Positions 18,569-29,458 of a stretch of 64,000 bases of DNA are shown in pieces; the first letter of the stretch is position 1, and each line of letters opens with the position of its first letter. Source of the stretch: Leptospira yanagawae serovar Saopaulo str. Sao Paulo = ATCC 700523 (GTDB lineage Bacteria > Spirochaetota > Leptospiria > Leptospirales > Leptospiraceae); NCBI RefSeq assembly GCF_000332475.2, contig NZ_AOGX02000013.1, forward strand, positions 62,001 to 126,000, in the 5' to 3' direction. The notes beneath the pieces were generated by a model. It worked only from the letters and a program-made list of their open reading frames with translations, had not been told where the DNA came from and ran no database searches. The translations under genes were made by a program, and so were the position numbers.

Positions 18569-20861
18569 ATAATGTATGGATTTGGCAGGGAAGGTTGTAC
18601 TTCTCTGCCAGTCTTTGAATGTTTGTTACCAAATCCTCATCAAAACTAAAAAACACCAATTTCCAATTTTCATCTGCATTTGCTATGCATTGTAGGGTAT
18701 ATTCCAACGCGGCATTGCGCCGAACATTGTCCATATGACGAAACGGTTCATCTAATAATAAAAAGGGAACATTAAATTGATTTCCGATGCGAAAGGCATA
18801 TTCCAATCGTAAGACAAAGGATATTTGTTCGCGTGTTCCCGTTGACAATTGGCCAAAAGAAAATTGGCCTAACTTCGGATCTGTTGTGACTTGGATTTCC
18901 TCAGAAAACCCATTCCATTGGATTTGTTTGGTTGGTATCGTACCTTTGATGGCATCCATTCTGTTTTGTAAGGAACGCACAAGAGAAGACATTTTATCTG
19001 TACTCTCTGCCTGCATTTCAGAAAAAATCCCAACCAGGACTTCAAAGGCTTGGAAATTTTTTTCCAATTCAATTTTCTTTTTTTCTTTGGACTCAAGATT
19101 TTTTTTGTTGTATTCCCATTCTTTTTGAGCAGGAACCATTTGTGATTCTAAAATTGCTTTCCCTGTATCCAATTTTTTTTCTAACTCTACTATCTTTACT
19201 TCCAAACTTCGAATTAACTCTGTTAATTCTCTGATTCGATTTTCAAGTCGTTGTTTGGTGGTTCGGTCTTCTGGTTGGAATTGTTTGCCAATTCCCAGTT
19301 TCTCCCAATCACTCATTTTATCTTTCAGTTTGAGTTTGAGTGATTCAATTCCATCTGTTTCCCATTTTTTGATTTCTATACCGAGTGAGTCTTCGATGGT
19401 TTTGATTTTATCAGCTTTTAGGCGTATCTGAACCAAGAATTCACTAAGTTCATGAAGGGAACTCACACCCAATTTTTGAAGGAGGGAGGATCGCTCTTTT
19501 TCCTTCTCTTCCAAAATATCTTTTTCCTTTTTCAAATGGTTTTCTTGGATTTGGATTTCTGTCTCGATTTTTGAAATCAAATCGATTACATTTTGTAATT
19601 CTAATTTCTGTTTTGTGTAATCCCGTTCGTACCTTTGAAAACTGGTAAACAAAGAATCTAAAAGGAGAGAATCTGGTTTCCATTCCCCTAATGTTTTGAT
19701 TTCCATTTCACTTGCAATCCGTCGGATCATTTCATTCCATTTGGATTCATCCTTTTCCAGTTTAGTTTCTTTCATCTTCAATCCAAAGAACAAAGATAGA
19801 CCAAAGAATAATCCTAATAGAATGAATAACCAATTTCCTAAATCAGAAAATAGAATCGAAATCAATGTGACCAAACACAAAAAAATAGAAACAATCGCCA
19901 AACTTCTGTATAGTGGATTCCATATTACTTTAGGAACAACAGGAAAATCATCTTGGAATTTGCGAAGGTTTTCTTTCCAAGATTCAAAAAATGGGAAATA
20001 GGATTCTAGTTTTTGGAATTTGGTTTCTAAACTGGATCGATTTGATTTGGCAGAAGTTTTTCCAACTTCTAATTCTCCTATCCTTTCTTTGGTAGCTTCT
20101 ATTTTTTGATTGTTTGCTCGAATGGATTCTTCAAGTAATTTGATTTGTTTTTCAGAATCATTTTGTAAAAATTTTGATTCAGATTTCCTCTCATGAGACA
20201 ACATTTCCCATTGCAAAATCTGATGATACACTCGATCTGCATCTGCATGGAGTTCTTTTTCTTTTAACTCATCAAATTGTTTTTGGAATACATTTTTTTC
20301 AGATAAAAGATTTTGAATTTCTGTTTTTTTGTTTTGTCTTTCCAATTCCAAACTTGGCAATTCCGCAAATTGGTTTGAAATTTGATTTAATTTTCTTTCC
20401 GATTCATCAAATTTACGTTTGGCGGCATCTAACTCCGATAATGCTAAATTCCAGTCTTTAACTACTTTCCGATTTCCGGTTTTTGTAACTTGGATCTCTG
20501 CCTGTTCTTTTAGGTGACCTGGATTGAATCCACTATCAAAAATGGATTGTTCAATCACTGACGTAAGCTCACTATCAGAACCTACCTCCATATTCCCTTC
20601 CCTGATGACAAGTGAGTTTAAAAATAAATTCGGTGTGAGAGTTTGTTTTTCGATTCCTAAATCAGAATTTCGATTTTCTTGGTACCTTTCATTTAATAAT
20701 TTTCCATATTTTTTCGTGCCGGTAACTTTCACCAGGGCCGAAACAAATGCATCTAAAATTGTAGTTTTTCCAGATTCGTTTGGACCAGTAAAAACAGTGA
20801 TTTTTTGAATGGGAAATTCTTTGGAAGAAAATATTCCGAAGTTTTCTATTTTCAGTTTCAT
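18552..20861 (-). CDS. SbcC/YhaN-like SMC-family ATPase with membrane-like insert
   Basis: A 769-residue ATPase of the Rad50/SbcC class, probably the motor for the nuclease coded just upstream. Walker A is GPNESGKTT (residues 26-34); the signature is [12 protein letters not shown] and Walker [12 protein letters not shown]. Long coiled coils lie between. Where SbcC has a zinc hook with CxxC, this protein has two strong hydrophobic stretches ([37 protein letters not shown]), as in the YhaN group. The ATG at 20861 overlaps the stop of the metallophosphoesterase gene (ATGA); a longer reading from 20918 is not needed. Confidence 0.85.
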   Translation of the reverse strand: MKLKIENFGIFSSKEFPIQKITVFTGPNESGKTTILDAFVSALVKVTGTKKYGKLLNERYQENRNSDLGIEKQTLTPNLFLNSLVIREGNMEVGSDSELTSVIEQSIFDSGFNPGHLKEQAEIQVTKTGNRKVVKDWNLALSELDAAKRKFDESERKLNQISNQFAELPSLELERQNKKTEIQNLLSEKNVFQKQFDELKEKELHADADRVYHQILQWEMLSHERKSESKFLQNDSEKQIKLLEESIRANNQKIEATKERIGELEVGKTSAKSNRSSLETKFQKLESYFPFFESWKENLRKFQDDFPVVPKVIWNPLYRSLAIVSIFLCLVTLISILFSDLGNWLFILLGLFFGLSLFFGLKMKETKLEKDESKWNEMIRRIASEMEIKTLGEWKPDSLLLDSLFTSFQRYERDYTKQKLELQNVIDLISKIETEIQIQENHLKKEKDILEEKEKERSSLLQKLGVSSLHELSEFLVQIRLKADKIKTIEDSLGIEIKKWETDGIESLKLKLKDKMSDWEKLGIGKQFQPEDRTTKQRLENRIRELTELIRSLEVKIVELEKKLDTGKAILESQMVPAQKEWEYNKKNLESKEKKKIELEKNFQAFEVLVGIFSEMQAESTDKMSSLVRSLQNRMDAIKGTIPTKQIQWNGFSEEIQVTTDPKLGQFSFGQLSTGTREQISFVLRLEYAFRIGNQFNVPFLLLDEPFRHMDNVRRNAALEYTLQCIANADENWKLVFFSFDEDLVTNIQRLAEKYNLPCQIHTLSKQVS
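18583..18609. terminator. hairpin downstream of tpx
   Basis: GGCAGGGAAG pairs with CTTCTCTGCC over 10 positions with one G-T pair, loop of seven bases, 14 bp after the tpx stop and inside the 3' end of the convergent gene. Followed by a moderately T-rich stretch. Confidence 0.6.
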
Positions 20862-21949
20862 TTTACTTTTCCCCCATCCAGGATAAACCGAATGCCAGTG
20901 ACACGTGTATGCCGCCAAAGACTTGGGTCCATTTGGTTTTTTCGTTCTTCCATTTTGTCTAAAAATTGTTTGATGAATTCATTTTCAGAAATATTTTGTA
21001 AAACATAAACTTGAGACTCATCTGGATCAAATTCACAAATTCGAAATTTATGTTTCCATTCACGTTCGATAGTTTCTTGGAATTTTTGTTTTCCGTCCAT
21101 TGAATCCACATACCCAACAAATCGAAAACAAACCCAATCATTGGGTGAAGTATTTACCAAATATTCATTGGCACTAAGTTCTGGATTTCCATCGGTATCT
21201 AAGTTAACAATGATTTCTCGGTATTCCCCGGCAGATTTCCATGAAATGAATTCTGTTTGCAATTTCCCATCTTTTATTTCAAGTAATATCCCACCTCTTG
21301 GACCAAACTCTCCCTTCCGCCAAACACGTGAAGATCCCGCATAACCAACATTACATTTCCCAACATTGCCAAAACGATGTCTGTGGAGGTGACCAATCGC
21401 CAAATAATCTAAGTCTAAAATTTGTAAAAGATTTGGATCCAAATAGGAACCACCTTCTTCTTCCTCTTCTTGTAGTCCCGTAAAACTCATCCCAGAAACC
21501 GTTCCATGGGCAAGTCCAATCCTTATTTGTGATTTTTTATGTGGAGGGGGTGATAATAAAATTTCGGAATAATTTTCTTGGTGGGGGATCGCAATAAATT
21601 CAATCCCTGCTTCTTCAAAAAAAGAAAATGGAAGTGAGTCAAGCACGATGACTTTCTTCGACCAATCGTACGCTGAATACGTATTTTCATTTCCTTTTTT
21701 TTCTAATACTTCGTGATTCCCTGGCAAAAAATACACAAGTCCAGAATAGGACGAAACTACTTTGATAAACTGCGATCGTAAGGTTTCTAAATCGGGAAAT
21801 CGATTGAAAACATCTCCACAAAAAAGTACTCGTTCACATCCTTTGGATTCTGCAGTTTCAAAAATTTCCTTTAGGACGCTTAAGGAATAGGTCTCTTCGT
21901 CTTTTGTAAAGGAGGAAAGGTGGAGGTCTGATACTTGTAAAAACTTCAT
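20858..21949 (-). CDS. SbcD/YhaO-like metallophosphoesterase (DNA repair nuclease)
   Basis: A 363-residue calcineurin-like phosphoesterase with the full set of metal motifs: SDLHLS, FCGDVFNR, LPGNHE, LAHGTVSG and GHLHRHR. The family includes SbcD and Mre11, which process DNA ends together with an SMC-type ATPase. Such an ATPase is encoded next, coupled by an ATGA overlap, so the two probably form one complex for double-strand break or hairpin processing. Substrate preference cannot be read from the sequence. Confidence 0.88.
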   Translation of the reverse strand: MKFLQVSDLHLSSFTKDEETYSLSVLKEIFETAESKGCERVLFCGDVFNRFPDLETLRSQFIKVVSSYSGLVYFLPGNHEVLEKKGNENTYSAYDWSKKVIVLDSLPFSFFEEAGIEFIAIPHQENYSEILLSPPPHKKSQIRIGLAHGTVSGMSFTGLQEEEEEGGSYLDPNLLQILDLDYLAIGHLHRHRFGNVGKCNVGYAGSSRVWRKGEFGPRGGILLEIKDGKLQTEFISWKSAGEYREIIVNLDTDGNPELSANEYLVNTSPNDWVCFRFVGYVDSMDGKQKFQETIEREWKHKFRICEFDPDESQVYVLQNISENEFIKQFLDKMEERKNQMDPSLWRHTRVTGIRFILDGGKVK

Positions 21950-21963
21950 ATGGCTTGGTGTAA

Positions 21964-21982
21964 GGGAGAGTTTACCTCTCCC
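21964..21982 (-). terminator. hairpin upstream of the SbcD-like gene, after the CoA-transferase gene region
   Basis: GGGAGAG pairs with CTCTCCC around a 5-base loop. On the minus strand it lies past the end of the CoA-transferase gene and before the SbcD-like start, with no long T run, so it is a weak terminator candidate. Confidence 0.45.
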
Positions 21983-22024
21983 CTAGGACAAAGTACAGAA
22001 GTTCGATAAAAAAAGCAAGATTCG

Positions 22025-23218
22025 TTAGATGACTCTGTCTTTTTTGAACCCCGAAATACTCTCTTTGGAAAACCCCAATTGGGTTAAAATTTCCTCCGTA
22101 TGTTCTCCGTGTTCTGGTGGGTCATTACGGTAAACAAATGGAGTTTCCGAAAAATGAAACGGAGATCCAAATTGTAGGATAGGACCGTATTTTGGATGAT
22201 TCCTTTCGATTACCATGCCTCTTTCTTTCATATGAGGGTCTTCCGATACTTCTTTCATGTTTAGAATCGGAGACAAACAAGCATCGGTGTTGTCAAAAAT
22301 AGGTTGTAAGTCGGCAAACGTTTTGGATTTAAAATAATCAGTTAACTTTTGTTTAATGATAGGAAGGTTCTCCTCAACCATTGGAAGTTCCTTTGTTAGA
22401 TTTTCCATCCCTGCTGCACGTAAAAATGTTTGGAAAAACATATCTTCTAAAGCACCTAGTGCCACATACCGACCTTCTTTGGTTTCATATACATTATAAT
22501 TTGGTAATTTACCAGAAAGGATATCATTCCCAGCTTCTGGTGAAACACCTGATGCAGATAAAATCCCACCATAGAGAGAGATGAATTGGACAGAAGCATC
22601 CGTCATCGAAATGTCGATCTTTTGCCCTTTGCCAGTTTTTTCTCGGTAGTACAAAGCGGCAAGGATGGCAGAAAGAGCCGTAAGAGTTCCTCCACCCACA
22701 TCAGCCATTTGGAAACCAGCAGGTCTTGGAGGATTTCCCGTTTGATCGAGGACACCAGAGATCGCCAAATAATTCAAATCATGACCAGCAAAGTCTACAT
22801 ACTTTCCACTTGTTCCGTAACCGGAAATACCACAGTAAATCAAACGTGGGAATTTTTCTTTTAAGACATCATACCCAATTCCCATTTTATCCATACCATC
22901 AGGGCGAAATCCTTCCAACAGAATATCAGCATCTTCTAATAGTTTGAATAAAATCTCTTTGGCTTGCTCTCGTTTTAAATTGAGAGTGATGGCTTTTTTG
23001 TTTCGGTTGAGCATCATAAAGAGAGCAGGGTAACCTGTTTTCCCTTTGAACATAGCCCGAGATCCGTCGTAAGCGCGGGGGTTTTCAATTTTAATGACGT
23101 CTGCGCCCATGTCCGCGAGGTGTTGGGAACAAAGTGGCCCAGGGAGGAGTAAGGACAAATCGACGACTTTCACGCCAGAGAGAGGGCCTTTTGCATTGGG
23201 GTTTGTGTTTTGGTTCAT
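22025..23218 (-). CDS. class III CoA transferase (CaiB/BaiF family)
   Basis: A 397-residue enzyme of the formyl-CoA transferase/carnitine-CoA transferase/alpha-methylacyl-CoA racemase family. It starts with the typical GPLSGVKVVDLSLLLPGPLC and has ADMGADVIKIENP. The catalytic aspartate is in KIDISMTDASVQ, and further family motifs are LEGFRPDGMDKMGIGYDVL and KTGKGQ. The acyl substrate is not readable. It probably acts in branched or conjugated fatty acid breakdown, consistent with the fatty-acid-dependent life of leptospires. It stands alone, divergent from the large repeat protein gene. Confidence 0.9.
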   Translation of the reverse strand: MNQNTNPNAKGPLSGVKVVDLSLLLPGPLCSQHLADMGADVIKIENPRAYDGSRAMFKGKTGYPALFMMLNRNKKAITLNLKREQAKEILFKLLEDADILLEGFRPDGMDKMGIGYDVLKEKFPRLIYCGISGYGTSGKYVDFAGHDLNYLAISGVLDQTGNPPRPAGFQMADVGGGTLTALSAILAALYYREKTGKGQKIDISMTDASVQFISLYGGILSASGVSPEAGNDILSGKLPNYNVYETKEGRYVALGALEDMFFQTFLRAAGMENLTKELPMVEENLPIIKQKLTDYFKSKTFADLQPIFDNTDACLSPILNMKEVSEDPHMKERGMVIERNHPKYGPILQFGSPFHFSETPFVYRNDPPEHGEHTEEILTQLGFSKESISGFKKDRVI

Positions 23219-23296
23219 CTTGTTTTATTGCATTTCCTGGAAATTTTTTTCTGATTTTGGGCTTTTTTCTCGTAGAATAGAGAGGGAGAACCCTAA

Positions 23297-26200
23297 ATGG
23301 GATGGATTAGAGGGCAAATCGGATTCGTGTTCAAATCTAAATTCTCCATTGCCCTCATTCTCCTGACCTCTTCCTTATTCTCTTGCCAATCGGTAACTCC
23401 TGTTAATCTACAGAGATTGTTCGGCTCATTTTTTGTCCAAGCGGCCGGCCAAGGATCTGTGATTTATGAAGCTCCAAATTTTTTATTCACGAGTGAAAAC
23501 GGAAGACAAGCAGAATTCATACTTCGTTTGAACATTGAACCAAACAGTTCAGTGAGAATTGGACCAATTACCATCTCCGACCCAACAGAAGGGGTATTAT
23601 TATCCGATACATTTATCGATTTTACTCCAGAAAATTGGGACGATCCACATACAGTCCGTTTGGCGGGTGTTGATGATCTATTGTCTGATGGGAACCAAAC
23701 GTTCCGAGTACAATTAGGAAGTATTTTAACATCTGACATTCGATTTTCAACTCAAAGCCTACCAGTTCTACTTGTGGTTAACACTGATAATGAATCTTCT
23801 GGTGTGGCTGCAAGTCCAGTATTTGGACTCCTCACATCTGAAACAGGAGAAACAGGCCAAATTTATTATGTATTACAAACAAGACCCATGCAAGATGTTT
23901 ACATTCGCAATTTTGTATCAAATGATACAACGGAAGCAACTGTTGAATCCGTTGAGCTTGTTTTTACACCTAACAACTGGGATGTGCCTCAAGCAGTCAC
24001 TGTGACAGGGGTGGATGATTTTAGCGTTGATGATAGCACATTCCAAATCTCTGCCGACCCAACGATTTCCTTTGACCCAGCGTATATGGGTAAGGTTGTA
24101 CCGATCATCACAGGAACCAATGTAGACAATGACATCGCTGGGTTTACTGTTGTGAACTTATCAGGTTTAACAACAACAGAATCTGGAGGTGCTGTGTCGT
24201 TTGGAGTGGTATTAAACACACTTCCTACTGATACCGTCACCATTCCTTCTATTGTGGCTACTCCCAGTTCGGAAGCCGTTGTTAGTCCAAGTTCTCTCAG
24301 TTTTGCCCCTGCGGAATGGTTCACTCCGAAAATTGTTACGGTCACAGGAGAGGATGAATTCATTGTAGATGGATCACAAACAGTATCCATAGTTTCCAGT
24401 TCTGCCTCATCAACTGACTCAGATTACAATGGTTTGGCGGGGCCGGTGTTTCCCTCCGTTACCAATACTGATAATGACGTCCCTGGTTTTATTCTTACCT
24501 CACCTGGAAGTTTGACAATCTCAGAAAATGGTGGTATTCTCAATTTTACAATACGACTTTCTTCGCAACCCCCTCCTGGTTCCACAGTAACCCTAACCGG
24601 AATTAACGAAAATAATGCCATTACAAATGTGAATACAACAAGTTTGGTATTTACCAATGCCAATTGGAACATTGATCAATTCATCCAAGTCACAACAAAT
24701 AATAATTCCATAGACGAAGATACAAGGACTGTGACATTACAGTTTGGCTCTGTGGATACGGGAGGAAGCGCTGATCCTATTTACAATGCAGTCTCACCTC
24801 CCACACAAATTAGTTTCTTTGTAACAGATGATGATACGGCAGGGATCACTGTGACACCTGTTGGTGGGCTTGTCGTACATGAGAATGGAACTCCCTTTAC
24901 AGAAACATTCACAGTAGTTTTAAATTCACAGCCAACACAAACTGTGAACCTACCAACAGTTTCCTCAAGTAATACTTCGGAGATTACCGTATCACCATCA
25001 TCATTATCATTTACGGCAGCCAACTGGAATACACCCCAAACTGTCACCATTACATCTGTGTTAGATGGTACAGATGACGGTGATCAAAATGTGAATATCA
25101 ATTTTGCAAATTCAACATCAGTAGATCCAAAATACAATTCCTTATCAATCCCCTCCGTAACTGCAATCAATACGGATAGCAATGAACCCTTGGTGCGAAT
25201 CCAAAACTTGTCTGCTTCTTCCATTGTGGAAAATGGAACTTCTACCATAACATTCGAAATTCGTTTGTCTTTAAAACCAAATGCAAATGTCGTGATTGGA
25301 CCCATCATTTCTTCTGATGGTACGGAAGCTGTCTTGCTTAATAGTTCTTCTGGAGTTGCAACTTCTCGCACACTCACTTTTACTCCCACAAACGGTCAAG
25401 TGGGAAGTTTTACGGGGAATACGAGTGAAAGTGGATGGGACGTCCCACAAATCATAACAATTCGTTCTGTTACAGATTCCTTTGATGATGGAAATATCCC
25501 TGTCACAATTCATATTCCACAAGCGAATGGATCTTATTTTACAGGTTTGTATCCCACAGGAGCAGTTCCGGGTTATACGGATACAAACGGGAATTTGGTG
25601 GTCACCATAACTGACAATGATACAAAAGGATTTACTTTTTCCACAACGACTCTAAATCTAACGGAAGGAGATGTGGATGGAACGTTTACCCTTCGATTGA
25701 ATGCAGCCCCTTGTGACACACCAGGAAACTTGGCATCCTGTGTAAGTGGTTCTGTCACAATCCCGATCACTGCCGAAACATTTTCTTTGCCTGATTCTAC
25801 ACAATACAGTTTTTCCCCAGCCGATCTTACATTCACTCATACAAATTATGGGACAGCTCAAACAGTCACGGTTTCAGTGGTAAATGATTCCATTAATGAA
25901 TCTAATACTAGGACTCATACACTTACGTTAGGTGCCATTTCTGGCTCAGGAACTGATTACGATGGGTTGAATCCAAGTGATGTTACAATCAACATTACGG
26001 ACAATGACAACCCATCACCTAAAATTCTTTTCACTTTGGATACTGGACAACCATACTTTACTACAGAGTCTGGATTTTCTACCTTTTACAGTTTACGATT
26101 GGGGAGTGAACCCATACCAGGAAATTCTGTAACCGTAACATTAACAACTTCTGACACAACAGAAGGTATGATTAATGACAGCGGAACTCCTGTTAGTTCA

Positions 26201-27556
26201 AAACAATATGTTTTTGATGAAACGAATTGGAGTACTTCAGTTCCTGTAGAAATCGTGGGGGTGTCAGATATATTGAGCGATGGGAATACCAACTATACCA
26301 TTACAGTTACAGGTGCCGAAACAGGTTCCTTTCCCACGTGGTATGATAGTTTTGTGGGAAGTAATGGCACGGCAGCTAATCTTGTCAATTTCAGTGTATC
26401 AGAAAATCCTGTGACTGTCATCACACCACAATCCATGGTTCGCGCTGAAAATGCTGCAGCGTTTTCAATTTATATTTTACTAAGCCAAGCACCGACTGAT
26501 GATGTTACGATCCCCATTTCGATCCCTTCTAGTTTTCCTTGTACTTTGTTAACGGGACCAATAGTCACACAGTTCACAATTTCAACAAATAATGTTACCA
26601 TCACAAATGCTAACTGGAATACAATTGGAGCACACAATACCATCACTGTTACACCATTCAACGATTCGGTAGATGATGGAAATGTAGTTTGCCCGATTGT
26701 TGTCGGAGTTCTTTCCTCAACGGATGGATTTTATAATGGTGTAAACCCATACCCTTCGGCAAATTACCCCGAACTCACATTAAATGACAATGATTCCGCA
26801 GGCATCACCACATCAGGTTTTGCACCTACCACCGTCATCACTTCTCAATCAGGGGCAAGATCTGAGTTTTACATCCATCTCAATTCACAACCAACAACCG
26901 ACGTTTCAATCAATTTCACAAGCACACCTGGAGGAATTGTCTCCTTTCCTACAGCTCCATTGACTTTCACTCCAACTAATTTTGCCACAGGACAATTGGT
27001 AACGATCATTGGCGAAGACACAACAGATGTGCTGGATGCAAATTATAACATCAACACGCAAATCAATTCAAGCGAAACAGGAACTGGATTTTCACCATCC
27101 AATATTTACAGTGCACTCACCCCTAGCTCCATACCTGGTGTCCACATTTACAATCTGTACGATATTATACCGTGTACGGATCCAAATCCTATAGCAGCTT
27201 GTGGGACAAGCCCCAATGTTTCAGGAGGTCTAGTCACTTCACCTAACTTAATCACAACGGAATCTGGCGGCCAGTCTCGTTTTCAAATCAGGCTACGTGC
27301 ACGACCAACCTCAAATGTAAATATTGTTGTATCAAGTTCCAATGTTGCAGAAGGCACCAGTTCACTTTCAAATTTAACGTTTACTTCCGCAGATTGGAAT
27401 ACTTTCCAAAATATTGTGATCACTGGCATCGATGATGGTTTGGTGGATGGGAATGTATTATATTCGATTTTGTTTGGGTCTCTAACAGGTGGTGGGACAG
27501 GTTTTAGTGGAGAAACATTACCAAATCTTTCTGTCACAAACCAAGACAATGATTGA
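23297..27556 (+). CDS. large repeat lipoprotein with about 11 Calx-beta-like modules
   Basis: A 1419-residue predicted surface lipoprotein; the signal ends LTSSLFSC (Cys30). The whole mature part is built of about eleven modules of 100-130 residues. Each has a core like FTPANWNTPQTVTVTGVDD, then a conserved Asp/Gly loop (DDGN, VDGN) and closes with an acidic turn such as NTDND, DNDT or NQDND. The pattern matches Calx-beta-type immunoglobulin-like domains, which bind calcium through such acidic turns. The final module ends at the stop codon, with no C-terminal anchor. GGGAG before the ATG supports the start. An adhesive or structural surface role is likely; the ligand is unknown. Confidence 0.8.
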   Translation: MGWIRGQIGFVFKSKFSIALILLTSSLFSCQSVTPVNLQRLFGSFFVQAAGQGSVIYEAPNFLFTSENGRQAEFILRLNIEPNSSVRIGPITISDPTEGVLLSDTFIDFTPENWDDPHTVRLAGVDDLLSDGNQTFRVQLGSILTSDIRFSTQSLPVLLVVNTDNESSGVAASPVFGLLTSETGETGQIYYVLQTRPMQDVYIRNFVSNDTTEATVESVELVFTPNNWDVPQAVTVTGVDDFSVDDSTFQISADPTISFDPAYMGKVVPIITGTNVDNDIAGFTVVNLSGLTTTESGGAVSFGVVLNTLPTDTVTIPSIVATPSSEAVVSPSSLSFAPAEWFTPKIVTVTGEDEFIVDGSQTVSIVSSSASSTDSDYNGLAGPVFPSVTNTDNDVPGFILTSPGSLTISENGGILNFTIRLSSQPPPGSTVTLTGINENNAITNVNTTSLVFTNANWNIDQFIQVTTNNNSIDEDTRTVTLQFGSVDTGGSADPIYNAVSPPTQISFFVTDDDTAGITVTPVGGLVVHENGTPFTETFTVVLNSQPTQTVNLPTVSSSNTSEITVSPSSLSFTAANWNTPQTVTITSVLDGTDDGDQNVNINFANSTSVDPKYNSLSIPSVTAINTDSNEPLVRIQNLSASSIVENGTSTITFEIRLSLKPNANVVIGPIISSDGTEAVLLNSSSGVATSRTLTFTPTNGQVGSFTGNTSESGWDVPQIITIRSVTDSFDDGNIPVTIHIPQANGSYFTGLYPTGAVPGYTDTNGNLVVTITDNDTKGFTFSTTTLNLTEGDVDGTFTLRLNAAPCDTPGNLASCVSGSVTIPITAETFSLPDSTQYSFSPADLTFTHTNYGTAQTVTVSVVNDSINESNTRTHTLTLGAISGSGTDYDGLNPSDVTINITDNDNPSPKILFTLDTGQPYFTTESGFSTFYSLRLGSEPIPGNSVTVTLTTSDTTEGMINDSGTPVSSKQYVFDETNWSTSVPVEIVGVSDILSDGNTNYTITVTGAETGSFPTWYDSFVGSNGTAANLVNFSVSENPVTVITPQSMVRAENAAAFSIYILLSQAPTDDVTIPISIPSSFPCTLLTGPIVTQFTISTNNVTITNANWNTIGAHNTITVTPFNDSVDDGNVVCPIVVGVLSSTDGFYNGVNPYPSANYPELTLNDNDSAGITTSGFAPTTVITSQSGARSEFYIHLNSQPTTDVSINFTSTPGGIVSFPTAPLTFTPTNFATGQLVTIIGEDTTDVLDANYNINTQINSSETGTGFSPSNIYSALTPSSIPGVHIYNLYDIIPCTDPNPIAACGTSPNVSGGLVTSPNLITTESGGQSRFQIRLRARPTSNVNIVVSSSNVAEGTSSLSNLTFTSADWNTFQNIVITGIDDGLVDGNVLYSILFGSLTGGGTGFSGETLPNLSVTNQDND

Positions 27557-27595
27557 ATCCAATTCGGAAAACAATCTCTCCACAACAAGGATCAA

Positions 27596-29458
27596 TTATT
27601 GCACATAGCCTTGTTTTTTTAAAATGTCCAATGCATCGGTTCCTAACTCTTGTTTGTTTTCGTATGATTTTTTTTGCCCACCTTCCTTCCAAAAATGTAC
27701 CTTTGTTTCCGGGTGGATGATGGGTCGAAAGGATTGCGATTCGTATAACAGATCACAGTCTTTAGAACAGGCCGATAGATTCACTCCAAAATACCCAATA
27801 TGGATCTCTGATTTTGCTACTTGTTTTTTTCCCATCCAAATTTTGAATTCAGGAAAGCTCACGTCAGGGTATACCTCAAAACTAATTTGAAAAGGAACCT
27901 TTTCTTTTGTTTGGAGTTTTACAGATCTGCCTTTTTCCTCTGCTAACACATTGGAAGGAAGATTTGCCAATCGAATGATACCACTTGGTACTGAGATCTG
28001 GATTTCGGTATCTCCTAGATCTGGATTTACCCAAAGGTGATACAATGGAAGTTTTGGTTCCATCGAACGAATTTGTTTCCAAAACCGTTCAATCTTTTTT
28101 TCTAATACGGCATTTAACTTTAGTTCACCGATAGAACCCATGTGGTTGATCCGAATGGGACGTTCTTGATTGGGATCGGTAGTTGTATCAAAATATAAAT
28201 AAAATTCATTCCCAACTGATCCTTGCCAAAACTTTCCCAATTCATGAAACCGGTAAGACCTTTGTAATAAAAACTCTTTTCCTTCTCCATACCCTTGCGT
28301 AAATCGAGTTTCACCGTAGTACGTACGTTTGTTGGTTTCTTCTCCGTCGATAATAGGCCGTAAGGACAAACCATGGATCGATTTTGGTATCGGAATGCCG
28401 ATATAATCAAGAACGGTTGGATATAAATCAATTGAGCGAGTCAGAGACTGAACTGCTTTTTGTAAATTGGATTTTGGTAATTTGATGAGAAGAGGCACAT
28501 GGATATTTTCTAAAAATAAGTCCTGTCCATGTCCATAATAGGTATTGGTGCCCGTAAAAGGAGAAATGGCATGTGAAGAATGCATCACTTCCCCATGATC
28601 GGCTGTAATGAGGATAAGTGAATTCTCCCAAAGTCCTTTTGTTTTTATGGATTCAAATACCTTTCCCAGTTCTTCATCCACAAAAGCCACTTCACCCAAA
28701 TAGTTTAACTTTCGTTCGTCCAAAATTTCCTTCGTTTGGATTCGATTGGTAAATCCAAGGGGAGGTGTATAAGGTTTGTGAGGGTCATTGTAATTCAAAA
28801 ACAAAAAGAATGGATTTTCTTTTGAAGAAATTTCTTCCAAAACTTCCAATGTTTTTTTTGTGATTTTTTTGGTATCTTCACTGTAGTTGGAATAATCGTA
28901 TAACTCATCAAAACCCACATCGACACCGAGTCCGTACTTATCAGTCAAAAATGGATTATTTCCCACCATAACAGTGTTATATTCTAAATCTTTTAATACT
29001 TTAGGCAGTGGTTTTTTCTCAGATCGATAAAAGGCTTGCACTTCTGATTTTGTCGTAGGGTAATCCCAAAAATTAACAGGATTGGCAGAAGCATATTTAC
29101 CGGTAAAAAAAACAAGTGTGGATGGCCTAGTCCAAGCAGCATTCACTAAGTGGTATTGGAACTGGATTCCTTCTTTGGCAAACAATTCCAAGTTTGGTGT
29201 TACATTGTAATTTCCAATGATATCTCCACGTAGGCTATCAATTACAATCCAGATCACATTCGGTTTTGATTGAGAGAGATTATTGGTTATAACCGATTTA
29301 CTTTCTTTATCAGACTTCCCTTGTTCCAAACTTAGGTTCGAAGCAGAATTTTCTTTTTTGCAAAAAGAAATGAGAACAAAGAAAAATAAAATGGAAACAG
29401 AAAAAGAAGGAATGCGATTTAAATTTAAGAAGTTTTTAAAAAAGCGATTCGAAATCAA
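27596..29458 (-). CDS. sulfatase-fold (alkaline phosphatase superfamily) lipoprotein
   Basis: A 620-residue exported protein, probably lipid-anchored at Cys33 (VLISFC, an unusual Phe at -1). Metal-site motifs of the superfamily are present: IVIDSLRGD, NYNDPHKPY, TADHGE and GHGQDLF. At the nucleophile position, however, it has AWTRPSTL: a Thr stands where true sulfatases have Cys/Ser in C-x-P-S-R, and the Arg is missing. It is more likely a phosphatase or a phospho-group transferase than a sulfatase. A TTG start overlaps the stop of the upstream transporter gene (TTGA), suggesting coupling. Confidence 0.75.
   Translation of the reverse strand: MISNRFFKNFLNLNRIPSFSVSILFFFVLISFCKKENSASNLSLEQGKSDKESKSVITNNLSQSKPNVIWIVIDSLRGDIIGNYNVTPNLELFAKEGIQFQYHLVNAAWTRPSTLVFFTGKYASANPVNFWDYPTTKSEVQAFYRSEKKPLPKVLKDLEYNTVMVGNNPFLTDKYGLGVDVGFDELYDYSNYSEDTKKITKKTLEVLEEISSKENPFFLFLNYNDPHKPYTPPLGFTNRIQTKEILDERKLNYLGEVAFVDEELGKVFESIKTKGLWENSLILITADHGEVMHSSHAISPFTGTNTYYGHGQDLFLENIHVPLLIKLPKSNLQKAVQSLTRSIDLYPTVLDYIGIPIPKSIHGLSLRPIIDGEETNKRTYYGETRFTQGYGEGKEFLLQRSYRFHELGKFWQGSVGNEFYLYFDTTTDPNQERPIRINHMGSIGELKLNAVLEKKIERFWKQIRSMEPKLPLYHLWVNPDLGDTEIQISVPSGIIRLANLPSNVLAEEKGRSVKLQTKEKVPFQISFEVYPDVSFPEFKIWMGKKQVAKSEIHIGYFGVNLSACSKDCDLLYESQSFRPIIHPETKVHFWKEGGQKKSYENKQELGTDALDILKKQGYVQ

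Noticed and set aside
23297..27556. Repetitive DNA that could be taken for a CRISPR array or satellite, with several antisense open frames
   Set aside because: Repeats are diverged protein modules about 300-400 bp long in one continuous frame. The antisense frames follow from the Thr/Val/Ser-rich codons and have no protein-like conservation.
27596..29458. Annotation as a true sulfatase
   Set aside because: The formylglycine motif is absent at the nucleophile position, so only the superfamily is claimed.
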